Origin: Nitrospirales bacterium
GTDB lineage: Bacteria; Nitrospirota; Nitrospiria; Nitrospirales; UBA8639
Reading direction: 5' to 3'
NCBI GenBank assembly: GCA_021604265.1
Contig: BQIY01000053.1
Coordinates: 1 to 9,746, forward strand
Length of the DNA stretch: 9,746 nt
This document shows positions 1-7,106 of this stretch, piece by piece (position 1 is the stretch's first letter; every line of letters begins with the position of its first letter). Under the pieces are notes generated by a model. That model ran no database searches. It saw only the letters and a program-made list of their open reading frames with translations, and had not been told where the DNA came from. The translations under genes and the position numbers were made by a program.

Positions 1-2
1 GT

Positions 3-1991
3 GATGATTTTCGGGAGGCTGCCACCAACGCCATTCGTGCCTATGGTCACCAAATTTCCCAAATTCCTCGTGGATATGCCAAAAGCTTAATGGTCGTTGA
101 CCTCTTACTCAATGGCCCGATTGAACTGGCATTGGTCGGTCAAGTTGGGGAATCACAGTATGAAGAATTGCGGACAGAAGTTCACCGGCACTTCATGCCG
201 AATCGAATCATTGCCCAGCAGAATGATGAAGACGCAGAGACCACACATCCACTGCTCAGGGGGAAAACCCTGGTAGATGGGAAGGCGGCGCTGTATCTCT
301 GCCGCAACTTTGCCTGTGAAGCTCCGATCACCACCCCTCAGTCTGTCGCTTCTGCCATCAATCAACAGCACACACCAGTAAAAGATGACGCTGCTGAGAC
401 ACTGCACACGCTCAAGTCTCGTGGGCTTTCCGGCCATGCGACTCCCGGTGGGACCGCCACCTATGTTGCAAGAATCTTGGCCAGTCCTTCTGCAACTCGC
501 CCGATCGGCCAAGCCTACACCACCATGGGATCAACTGGACTGACCACATCCCGGATCGGGTTTGGAGGATATCGTATAGATATCGCCGTTGATGAACATC
601 GTCAGGCCTTAACCAAATCCCTGCGTGAAGGCTGCAACCTCATCGACACGTCAACCAATTATGCAGATGGAGGCAGCGAACGGTTAGTGGGAAGCGTACT
701 TGGCGGGTTAATCAACATGAATGAACTGACCCGAGAAGAAGTCATTGTTGTTTCCAAAATCGGGTATGTGCAAGGACAAAACCTGAAACGTGCCGATGCC
801 CGGGAAAAAGCCGGCCACCCATTTCCAGACATGGTGAAATACGGTGAAGGGATTTGGCACTGCCTGCACCCTGAATTTCTTGAAGAGCAACTGACCCTCT
901 CTCTTGATCGTTTAGGCTTAGCCACACTGGATGTGTGCCTGCTGCACAATCCGGAGTATTTCCTCTCAGATGCCAAAAATCGAAAGCTATCCGTTGATGC
1001 CTCAGCCTTACAAGACTTACGAATCACATTCTATCAGCGTCTCCAACAGGCCTTTGTGTATCTTGAGAAACAAGTGACAATCGGGAAGCTGCAATACTAC
1101 GGCATTTCATCGAATACGTGTACCGCCAACCCAGATGATCCTGAGGCCACGTCTCTGTCGCGCATGCTTGAAGCCGCTCAAGCCGCCGCGAAGGAACTGG
1201 GGCAGACACATCATCATTTTCAAGTTTTACAATTGCCTATGAATCTCTTTGAGTCTGGTGCTCTGCTCACAGCCAATACGGGAACAGACAACCAATATCC
1301 GGTACTGGAATTGGCCCAAGAACACAACATCGCCGTCTTCATCAATCGGCCTCTCAATGCTATCCCAGCCAAACACGGAGGAATGATTCGTCTGGCTGAT
1401 CCGCAAGCCGAACAACCAGGGTCGACCTTTGACGAGCAGCTACCGAAAGTCCGTGCCTTGGAAGAAGAATTCGTGAAAGAGATCGCTCCCCTCGTTCCGC
1501 ATTCAAACAAAGGCATCTCTGCCCATGAATTTTTCAAATGGGCTGATGAACTCGCACGGCTTCGTCCTGACCTGCAGAACCTAGAACATTGGGACCAAAT
1601 CGAACATCAAATGATCGCTCCGCATGCCAATCAAGTCTTCCAAGTCCTGACCCGTCAATTGACGGGAGAGAAAGAAGCGGTATGGGACGCATGGCGTCGA
1701 CGATATGTTCCAGAATTTCTGACGTTGTTACGTGTACTGAGAATGGAAGCCGCTGAAAAGAGTGCAAGAAAAATTCACGAATTGAAGGGCATCATCGATC
1801 CACTGCTGCCGGACTCTCAACGCGCCGAACACTTCTCTCGAAAAGCGCTGTGGATTCTCGCCAGCACTCCTGGCGTCACCAGCGTGCTGAATGGCATGCG
1901 AAAACTCCAGTATGTTGAAGATTCCATGGCCATGATGAGATGGGAACCGGTTCCCAATCCTAGAAAGATCTTTGAAACGTTGTCAAAATAG
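3..1991 (+). CDS. YyaL/DUF255 C-terminus fused to an aldo/keto reductase (5' end outside window)
   Basis: The frame is open from the left edge, so the ATG at 90 is internal and the true start lies upstream of the window. Positions 3 to about 370 encode the C-terminal end of a YyaL-like protein (thioredoxin-fold plus six-hairpin glycosidase-like family, usually called DUF255). The tell-tale segment is LLRGKTLVDGKAALYLCRNF followed by a Cys-x-x-Pro-x-Thr pattern. After a linker of about 50 residues with no ribosome binding site or stop, a full aldo/keto reductase domain starts near 525 (GSTGLTTSRIGFGG). Numbered from the ATG at 90, the catalytic tetrad is intact: Asp186 and Tyr191 (LIDTSTNYADGG), Lys223 (VVSKIG) and His286 (LLHNPEY). 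C-terminal strands with STPGVTSVLNGM are typical of the NAD(P)H-dependent family. The reductase part is about 485 residues against about 300 normally, because of a helical insertion near residues 440-575. The substrate is unknown. The gene converges on comEC. Both family calls are firm; that the fusion is native, not an assembly artefact, is likely but unproven. Confidence 0.85.
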   Translation, partial: DDFREAATNAIRAYGHQISQIPRGYAKSLMVVDLLLNGPIELALVGQVGESQYEELRTEVHRHFMPNRIIAQQNDEDAETTHPLLRGKTLVDGKAALYLCRNFACEAPITTPQSVASAINQQHTPVKDDAAETLHTLKSRGLSGHATPGGTATYVARILASPSATRPIGQAYTTMGSTGLTTSRIGFGGYRIDIAVDEHRQALTKSLREGCNLIDTSTNYADGGSERLVGSVLGGLINMNELTREEVIVVSKIGYVQGQNLKRADAREKAGHPFPDMVKYGEGIWHCLHPEFLEEQLTLSLDRLGLATLDVCLLHNPEYFLSDAKNRKLSVDASALQDLRITFYQRLQQAFVYLEKQVTIGKLQYYGISSNTCTANPDDPEATSLSRMLEAAQAAAKELGQTHHHFQVLQLPMNLFESGALLTANTGTDNQYPVLELAQEHNIAVFINRPLNAIPAKHGGMIRLADPQAEQPGSTFDEQLPKVRALEEEFVKEIAPLVPHSNKGISAHEFFKWADELARLRPDLQNLEHWDQIEHQMIAPHANQVFQVLTRQLTGEKEAVWDAWRRRYVPEFLTLLRVLRMEAAEKSARKIHELKGIIDPLLPDSQRAEHFSRKALWILASTPGVTSVLNGMRKLQYVEDSMAMMRWEPVPNPRKIFETLSK

Positions 1992-2060
1992 ATACGACAT
2001 TATAAACGGCTGATTCGCACGATGGCCCAATCTCTTTGCTCAACAGTGACAAGCAACCCA

Positions 2061-4670
2061 TTACAGGGTACTCGTTGACATGCGCCATAGCCGCTGCCAG
2101 TTCTTCCATTCGTTTGCTAAAATATCTTCGTCAATGTGGATAGGCTGCAGCCTCCGTTCCTCTGCAGTGTGAACGGTCAGTTTCGAAGAATCCAGATTGG
2201 CGGTGACCCACACAGCCCCATCCTGATCCGTTCGATAGAGTGGTATGCCGTTTTCCCTATAGGCATTGACGACTGCTGGATGGGGGTGCCCATATCGGTT
2301 ATGTTGTCCGGCAGACACCACGGCGACTTCTGCCTCTAGCTGATCAATCCACTCTTGATATAATGAACTTTTGGCTCCATGATGAGGCACCTTTACCACT
2401 CGGGCCGTGTGAACATCCGACAAATGATTCAGTTTCGAGAGCGCTGCCTTTTCAGCATCAGCTGTCAACAAGAAAGAATGCTGCCCGCAATCGAGCCGTG
2501 TGATAATCGAGTGATTATTGAGCGCTGACCCGCTGACAAAAGAACCCAAGGCTTCAGAGGTATCTCCAATTTTCAGCCATGGCTTTATGGCTTTGAACGT
2601 ACACGGACCGGCACGGGCAATCTCCTGATCGTTCTCAATCACGACTCGCTCCTTCAGACCAACTTCCTGAATCCTTTCTTGGAGTCGTTGATAAAATGCT
2701 TGCTCACGTGCAATCCCATTACTCCAATACTGCCCCACGTCAAACGACTTGAGCACCCAAGGTAATCCCCCAACATGATCCCATTGCGGATGCGTCGCAA
2801 TCACATGATCAATCCGTCGAATCCCCTGATCCCACAAATACGGCCCAATGACGGCTTGTCCCATATTCAGCCGTGTATACGCCGGTCCTCCATCAATAAG
2901 AATGGTTGTTCCATCTGGAAGTTCGATCACTGTCGCATCGCCTTGCCCGACATCTAAGAAGGTGACCCGCATCGTGTGTTGGTCGATAGTCATACGTGGA
3001 GACCATGCCCACCAGCAGAGAATCGCAAACACGCCGACTCCGCAACTCACCTGTAATTTTGTCACCTGCGTACTGAGGACAATAGAGATGAGCAGGCTAT
3101 AAAACAGAAGGATCATCACAATACTCGGCGACGCAACATGCCACTCCGCACCAGGAATCTGAGCGAAAACACTCACAATCTTCACTAAAGAATCTGCAAT
3201 GGCCTGATGAAGAAATCCAAGCGGAAGTGTGCTGGTTCCTGTCATCAAGACCCACACAACCGAGGCTAACCCCAGCGGAATGACCAGAAATCCGACAAAC
3301 GGAACCACCACCAGATTGCTGATCAGCCCAAGCCAGGCAATTTGGTTAAAGTAATAGGCAACCAACGGCAGCGTCGCAAGCGTCACAGCCAACGTCATCC
3401 ACCATGCTTGCCTGGTCCGTTGCCAGAGGCGCTCCATCAGTCCGCTCGATTGCTCACGGACATCTTGATCAATGACAGCCTGCCGTCGATTCATCTGAAT
3501 GACGAAGGCAATCGCCAACACCGCAGAGTAAGAAAGCTGAAACGAGATGTCATAGATTGCCTCAGGATTGGCCACAAGAGCCAAAATCGCGGCAATCCCC
3601 AATGCGGGTAAGAGAGGTTTCTCACGTCCCGTCCATACGGCCAAAAGAAATAACAGAATCATCACCCATGACCGCACGGTTGCAATCTCAGCTCCGGCCA
3701 GCAGTGTATAAAATGAAACGACGGGAATCGTTATGAGCACAGCCAGACGTGTCGCGGTGAGACGCAAGGATAGCCACTCGAGCCAGTCGATGGGCAAACG
3801 TAATACGGCTCCTTTCACAACAAAGAAGATGAGAAAGGCAATCAACCCGAGATGAGACCCAGAAATTGAAATGATGTGTACGGTCCCCGTGGCCATAAAC
3901 ACGTCTCGAACTTCAGGAGGAATAAAGCTTTGCTCTCCAATGATCATACCCAGAAACAAACCGAGAGCAGGCTCACGTAAAGTTTGAACTGCCGCATGAT
4001 GAACTTCTTCCCGCCACTGATCGATCCGTTGCCAAAACCATGAGAAGATCCCTGACTCCGTTACGTGACGAACACGCACATGACCTGAACCAGAAACCGT
4101 CGCAACGGCATGTACGCCCTTTCGTTGAAGATACTCCCCGAAGTGAAACCCTCCGGGATTACGTGTGCCATAGGGTTCGCGTAATCGAGCCACAACCTCA
4201 AGGTAATCGCCTTGATGAATCGAATGATCCGGATCTCGCCATGTCAGGCGGAGAAGTCCAGAGGTAGTCCGAATCTCATCGCGCTGAACGATCTGGTCCA
4301 CCTCAATCATCATGACCAGACGATCTGGAGCTCGCCTCACCGGACCAACGACTTCTCCCACAACTTGCAATGACCCAACCTCAATCCATTGAGGGAGGTT
4401 AGCTTTACCATGAAAAGAAGCCATCACGACCCACCAGACCATTCCGGCAATGGCACAAGCAAACACTAGTCCGCTTTTTGTGATCGTCATTCGTCCGGAC
4501 CGCTCTCGCCAAACCAGGACAAGACCGAGGGCCACGAGCGAAGCGAAGATGAACAATGGAAAATAGAGCAGATATGAGCCGAGGAGAAGGCCAAGGAGGA
4601 AGGCAACGATAAGAGGAAGGATCACAAAATCAAGGAGAACACACTCAGGTAATACACGACTTGACGACAC
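2061..4670 (-). CDS. comEC: ComEC/Rec2-type DNA uptake channel with metallo-beta-lactamase-like domain
   Basis: This inner-membrane protein of 869 aa has the full three-part layout of ComEC, the channel that carries single-stranded DNA into the cytoplasm in natural transformation. Hydrophobic N-terminal helices (about 12-85) are followed by an OB-fold-like periplasmic part (about 95-205, DUF4131). The multi-helix competence domain (about 230-555) carries TGTVHIISISGSHLGL (261-276), DISFQLSYSAV and SNLVVVPF. A C-terminal metallo-beta-lactamase-like domain spans 567-830, with FLDVGQGDAT (571-580), ILIDGG, THPQWDHVGG (626-635), FLLTADAE (733-740) and VPHHGAKSS (761-769). Gln629 sits where an Asp or His metal ligand is usual. 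The start is a GTG at 4670, the only start codon directly after an in-frame stop, inside the end of glmM (26-bp overlap), with a weak GAAG upstream. Translation is probably coupled to glmM. ComEC homologues also occur in species not known to be transformable, so active competence is not shown by this gene alone. Confidence 0.93.
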   Translation of the reverse strand: MSSSRVLPECVLLDFVILPLIVAFLLGLLLGSYLLYFPLFIFASLVALGLVLVWRERSGRMTITKSGLVFACAIAGMVWWVVMASFHGKANLPQWIEVGSLQVVGEVVGPVRRAPDRLVMMIEVDQIVQRDEIRTTSGLLRLTWRDPDHSIHQGDYLEVVARLREPYGTRNPGGFHFGEYLQRKGVHAVATVSGSGHVRVRHVTESGIFSWFWQRIDQWREEVHHAAVQTLREPALGLFLGMIIGEQSFIPPEVRDVFMATGTVHIISISGSHLGLIAFLIFFVVKGAVLRLPIDWLEWLSLRLTATRLAVLITIPVVSFYTLLAGAEIATVRSWVMILLFLLAVWTGREKPLLPALGIAAILALVANPEAIYDISFQLSYSAVLAIAFVIQMNRRQAVIDQDVREQSSGLMERLWQRTRQAWWMTLAVTLATLPLVAYYFNQIAWLGLISNLVVVPFVGFLVIPLGLASVVWVLMTGTSTLPLGFLHQAIADSLVKIVSVFAQIPGAEWHVASPSIVMILLFYSLLISIVLSTQVTKLQVSCGVGVFAILCWWAWSPRMTIDQHTMRVTFLDVGQGDATVIELPDGTTILIDGGPAYTRLNMGQAVIGPYLWDQGIRRIDHVIATHPQWDHVGGLPWVLKSFDVGQYWSNGIAREQAFYQRLQERIQEVGLKERVVIENDQEIARAGPCTFKAIKPWLKIGDTSEALGSFVSGSALNNHSIITRLDCGQHSFLLTADAEKAALSKLNHLSDVHTARVVKVPHHGAKSSLYQEWIDQLEAEVAVVSAGQHNRYGHPHPAVVNAYRENGIPLYRTDQDGAVWVTANLDSSKLTVHTAEERRLQPIHIDEDILANEWKNWQRLWRMSTSTL

Positions 4671-5994
4671 TCACGAGTTCTTCAGCCACTTCTTGAATCA
4701 TCGAATCATTTTGCCCTTCGACCATGACACGGACGAGGGGCTCCGTGCCGGAATAACGGACCAAGATCCGCCCTGTCCCGTTTAACCGTTCCTGGTTCAC
4801 CGTAATCGCTTGCTGCAATTTCGGCAATGACGCTAAGTCAGGTTTGTGAGGAACTTCGACTCCCAATAACACTTGCGGAATCGATTGCATGCATTGCGTA
4901 AGTTCAGACAACGGCTTTCCCGACCGCTTCATGAGTTTGAGCATTTGCAAGCCAGAAATCATCCCATCTCCACTTGAATGATAATCAAGAAAAATCATAT
5001 GACCGGACTGCTCTCCGCCAAGGCTGAAATCTTCCTTCACCATCCGTTCCAGGATATAGCGATCACCGACTGGGGTCCGTTCGACGTTGATACCAGACTG
5101 CGTCATAGCCAATTCAAACCCGAAGTTACTCATAACCGTTCCGACAACCGTATTATGCTTCAATATTCCTCGTTCCTTGAGATCCAGGGCAAACGCAGCC
5201 AGAGCATGGTCGCCATCAACCACTTGCCCGCCTTCACAGACAAACACACAGCGATCGGCATCGCCATCGAGAGCGATCCCAATATCCGCCTGATGCGTAC
5301 GAACGGCTTCTTGAAGTTTCTCGGGGTGGACGGCTCCACAATTCAGATTAATGTTGATCCCATCCGGTTGATCAGCAATGACCCAAATCTTGGCCCCCAA
5401 TTCTTGCACGACTTTTGGGAACACATGGTATCCCGCTCCATTCGCGCAATCGAGAACCACACGTAACCCTTGAAAATCCATATCCCGCGGGAGAGATCGT
5501 TTGACAAATTCAATATACCGCCCTTCGGCATCATCAATACGGAACGCCTTCCCAATTTCTCCAGCCGTTGGCCGGATATGCTCAATCTCATTTGAAAGAA
5601 TGAGCTCTTCAATACGCAGTTCCATCTCATCAGGCAACTTGAACCCATCGTTCGAAAAGAACTTAATGCCATTGTCTTGATACGGATTGTGTGAGGCAGA
5701 AATCATGACTCCGGCATCCGCTCTGAGGCTCCGCGTGAGAAACGCAATAGCCGGCGTGGGCAAAGGCCCAACCAACTGAACATCCACCCCCATGGAACAA
5801 ATCCCCGAGACAAGGGCCGATTCCAACATATACCCAGAGAGCCTGGTATCTTTTCCAATCACAATTTGATGACGGCCTTCCCTTCGCTTAAAGACATGCG
5901 CAACAGCCCGCCCAAGTTTCATGGCTGTTTCACTGGTCATTGGCTCAAGGTTGGCCACTCCACGCACGCCATCAGTACCAAATAACTTTTTCAT
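4645..5994 (-). CDS. glmM: phosphoglucosamine mutase GlmM
   Basis: This cytoplasmic enzyme converts glucosamine-6-phosphate to glucosamine-1-phosphate, the step before GlmU on the way to UDP-N-acetylglucosamine for peptidoglycan and lipopolysaccharide. At 449 aa it matches the family length. It begins with the characteristic KLFGTDGVRG (residues 3-12). All four functional sites of the alpha-D-phosphohexomutase superfamily are visible: the phosphoserine loop ISASHNPYQDNG with Ser101, the Mg2+ loop DGDADR (243-248), the sugar-binding loop GGEQSGH (326-332) and the phosphate-binding loop RYSGTEP (413-419). The ATG at 5994 has a good AGGAG five bases upstream. It overlaps the folP stop by 4 bp (ATGA), so the two are likely translated together, as in the ftsH-folP-glmM order of Escherichia coli. 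comEC begins inside its 3' end. Assignment is very secure; nothing is missing. Confidence 0.97.
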   Translation of the reverse strand: MKKLFGTDGVRGVANLEPMTSETAMKLGRAVAHVFKRREGRHQIVIGKDTRLSGYMLESALVSGICSMGVDVQLVGPLPTPAIAFLTRSLRADAGVMISASHNPYQDNGIKFFSNDGFKLPDEMELRIEELILSNEIEHIRPTAGEIGKAFRIDDAEGRYIEFVKRSLPRDMDFQGLRVVLDCANGAGYHVFPKVVQELGAKIWVIADQPDGININLNCGAVHPEKLQEAVRTHQADIGIALDGDADRCVFVCEGGQVVDGDHALAAFALDLKERGILKHNTVVGTVMSNFGFELAMTQSGINVERTPVGDRYILERMVKEDFSLGGEQSGHMIFLDYHSSGDGMISGLQMLKLMKRSGKPLSELTQCMQSIPQVLLGVEVPHKPDLASLPKLQQAITVNQERLNGTGRILVRYSGTEPLVRVMVEGQNDSMIQEVAEELVSVVKSCIT

Positions 5995-6884
5995 ATGTGC
6001 TCCTGTCGAAACTGTTGGCCCCCGGCGTTGGACTCTTTCAGGGCTTTAGCCATGTTCATCGCATCGCGCATAACCCCAACTTCATGAACTCGAATAATGC
6101 TTGCCCCTTGAAAGATAGCAATCGCAACGGCCGCGATTGTGCCGACCATTCGCTCGCCAATGGGCTTACCTATGATCTTACCAATAAAACCTTTATTTGA
6201 CAGCCCCACCAAGACTGGCCGGCCCAAGTCTAATAATTTCGTACAGTGACTGACTAAAGTCAAATTATGATCGACGGTTTTTCCAAATCCGATACCTGGG
6301 TCCAACAGAATAGATTCTTCCGGGATACCAGCCTTCACGGCAACAGCAAGGCGCTTGGCTAAAAAGTCTTTGACCTCCCCGACGACATCATGATAGTCAG
6401 GAGCTATCTGCATAGTCTCTGGAGCCCCCTGCATGTGCATGAGCACCAGACCGGCTCGTGCCTCTTCCACCACCTTGGCCATCTTCAAATCATGACGTAA
6501 GGCGCTCACATCGTTCACGATGACAGCGCCTAAATCTATGGCCATTTTGGCGACAGCAGACTTTTGCGTATCAATCGAAATTGGTACCGAGCTTCGCTGT
6601 CCCACGGCTTGCAAAACCGGCTTCAATCGTCGAATTTCTTCTTGTTCATCGATCGAGTCAGCCCCGGGCCTCGTCGACTCCCCCCCGATGTCGATTATAT
6701 CGGCACCTTCTTCAATCATACACACCACACGATCCACGGCTTTCATTGGATCGAGATACGTCCCCCCATCTGAGAACGAATCCGGGGTGACATTTAAGAC
6801 TCCCATAACTAAGACACGTGAATTCAGTTCAATATAATCGTCACATGCTTTAAAACCTTTTATGCTATATTCGTTGGTGAGCAT
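5991..6884 (-). CDS. folP: dihydropteroate synthase FolP
   Basis: This TIM-barrel enzyme of folate synthesis joins p-aminobenzoate to 6-hydroxymethyl-7,8-dihydropterin pyrophosphate, and it is the sulfonamide target. Visible signatures are MGVLNVTPDSFSDGG (27-41), DIGGESTRPGA (65-75), SIDTQKSAVA (103-112), IVNDVSA (122-128), LMHMQGAPETMQ (148-159), LDPGIGFGK (194-202) and IRVHEV (264-269) near the C-terminus. The last holds the Arg and His that bind phosphate and p-aminobenzoate. The usual Ser-Arg-Lys of loop 7 reads Ser229-Asn230-Lys231 here, so the Arg is replaced while the catalytic-site Lys is kept. The ATG at 6884 is the only start codon after the upstream in-frame stop. Its ribosome binding site is weak (AGG close to the ATG). 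A 222-bp gap separates it from ftsH, so it could have its own promoter, and its last 4 bp overlap glmM. The length of 297 aa is normal for the family. Confidence 0.95.
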   Translation of the reverse strand: MLTNEYSIKGFKACDDYIELNSRVLVMGVLNVTPDSFSDGGTYLDPMKAVDRVVCMIEEGADIIDIGGESTRPGADSIDEQEEIRRLKPVLQAVGQRSSVPISIDTQKSAVAKMAIDLGAVIVNDVSALRHDLKMAKVVEEARAGLVLMHMQGAPETMQIAPDYHDVVGEVKDFLAKRLAVAVKAGIPEESILLDPGIGFGKTVDHNLTLVSHCTKLLDLGRPVLVGLSNKGFIGKIIGKPIGERMVGTIAAVAIAIFQGASIIRVHEVGVMRDAMNMAKALKESNAGGQQFRQEHI

Positions 6885-6909
6885 GCGCCTAAAGCCTGCG
6901 AGGGAACGT

Positions 6910-6944
6910 GAGAGACAACTCTTGATTTATTCTAGATAGACAAC
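6910..6944 (-). promoter_or_regulatory. possible folP upstream control region (direct repeat around a -10-like hexamer)
   Basis: Upstream of folP, a 10-base motif occurs twice in the same direction, 25 bp apart: GTTGTCTATC (6935-6944, read on the minus strand) and GTTGTCTCTC (6910-6919), with one mismatch. Between them lies TAGAAT (6929-6934), a 5/6 match to a -10 hexamer, about 45 bp before the folP ATG. I find no convincing -35 hexamer at 16-18 bp, so a promoter would need an activator or would be weak. The direct repeat could be a regulator site, but chance is possible for a 10-mer with one mismatch. Confidence 0.25.
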
Positions 6945-7019
6945 AATGTCCGGTTAGAAAAATTATGGAACTACCCTCACCAGACGTAGGGAATGAGAAA
7001 TGGGTACTCAAATGTGATA

Positions 7020-7034
7020 TCGAATTAGATTCGA
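7020..7034. repeat. short inverted repeat beside the ftsH-folP hairpin
   Basis: TCGAAT and ATTCGA flank a 3-nt TAG loop, giving a 6-bp stem two bases away from the larger hairpin at 7037-7102. It may be an extension of that structured region or a small protein-binding palindrome. It is short and A+T-rich, so chance is a real alternative. Confidence 0.3.
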
Positions 7035-7036
7035 AC

Positions 7037-7102
7037 ATCCTGGTCAGCTACTTTAGGAACATCACCGTTAAGAGGCAGGTGACTTGAAAGTCTGACCAGG
7101 AT
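7037..7102 (-). repeat. 66-nt imperfect hairpin directly after ftsH
   Basis: Positions 7037-7047 (ATCCTGGTCAG) and 7092-7102 (CTGACCAGGAT) are a perfect 11-bp inverted repeat. The stem continues after a 2-nt bulge (7048-7049) with 7050-7054 pairing with 7087-7091 (ACTTT/AAAGT). After an internal loop, 7062-7066 pairs with 7078-7082 (TCACC/GGTGA) around an 11-nt apical loop. The element starts 4 nt after the ftsH stop. No T tract follows on the minus strand, so it is not a standard intrinsic terminator. It could be an mRNA 3'-end stabiliser or processing site between ftsH and folP, or a copy of a dispersed palindromic repeat. The pairing is seen directly; any role is inference. Confidence 0.6.
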
Positions 7103-7106
7103 ACGA

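Noticed and set aside
1..90. A second open frame (29 codons) ending in TAA at 88-90, overlapping the ATG at 90 as if an upstream gene were coupled to the reductase gene.
   Set aside because: The frame of the reductase gene is itself open to the left edge and encodes a clear YyaL-like sequence there, while the other frame gives a Pro-rich, family-less peptide.
1992..2060. Possible bidirectional terminator in the convergent gap between the fusion gene and comEC.
   Set aside because: Only a 4-bp ACCC/GGGT stem with no T tract is visible, partly inside the comEC stop region. This is too weak to call.
4978..5466. A 162-codon open frame on the + strand inside glmM.
   Set aside because: It lies antisense to a perfectly conserved enzyme, has no ribosome binding site or recognisable family, and is explained as a codon-bias shadow.
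6968..7010. Possible terminator before folP: TACCC/GGGTA followed on the minus strand by a short T run.
   Set aside because: The stem is 5 bp with a loop of about 25 nt and a gap before the T run, so it is not a credible intrinsic terminator.
7020..7036. TTCGAATC on the minus strand resembles a tRNA T-arm.
   Set aside because: The flanking bases do not form a T stem, and no anticodon arm, D arm or acceptor stem can be placed around it. The palindrome explains the sequence.
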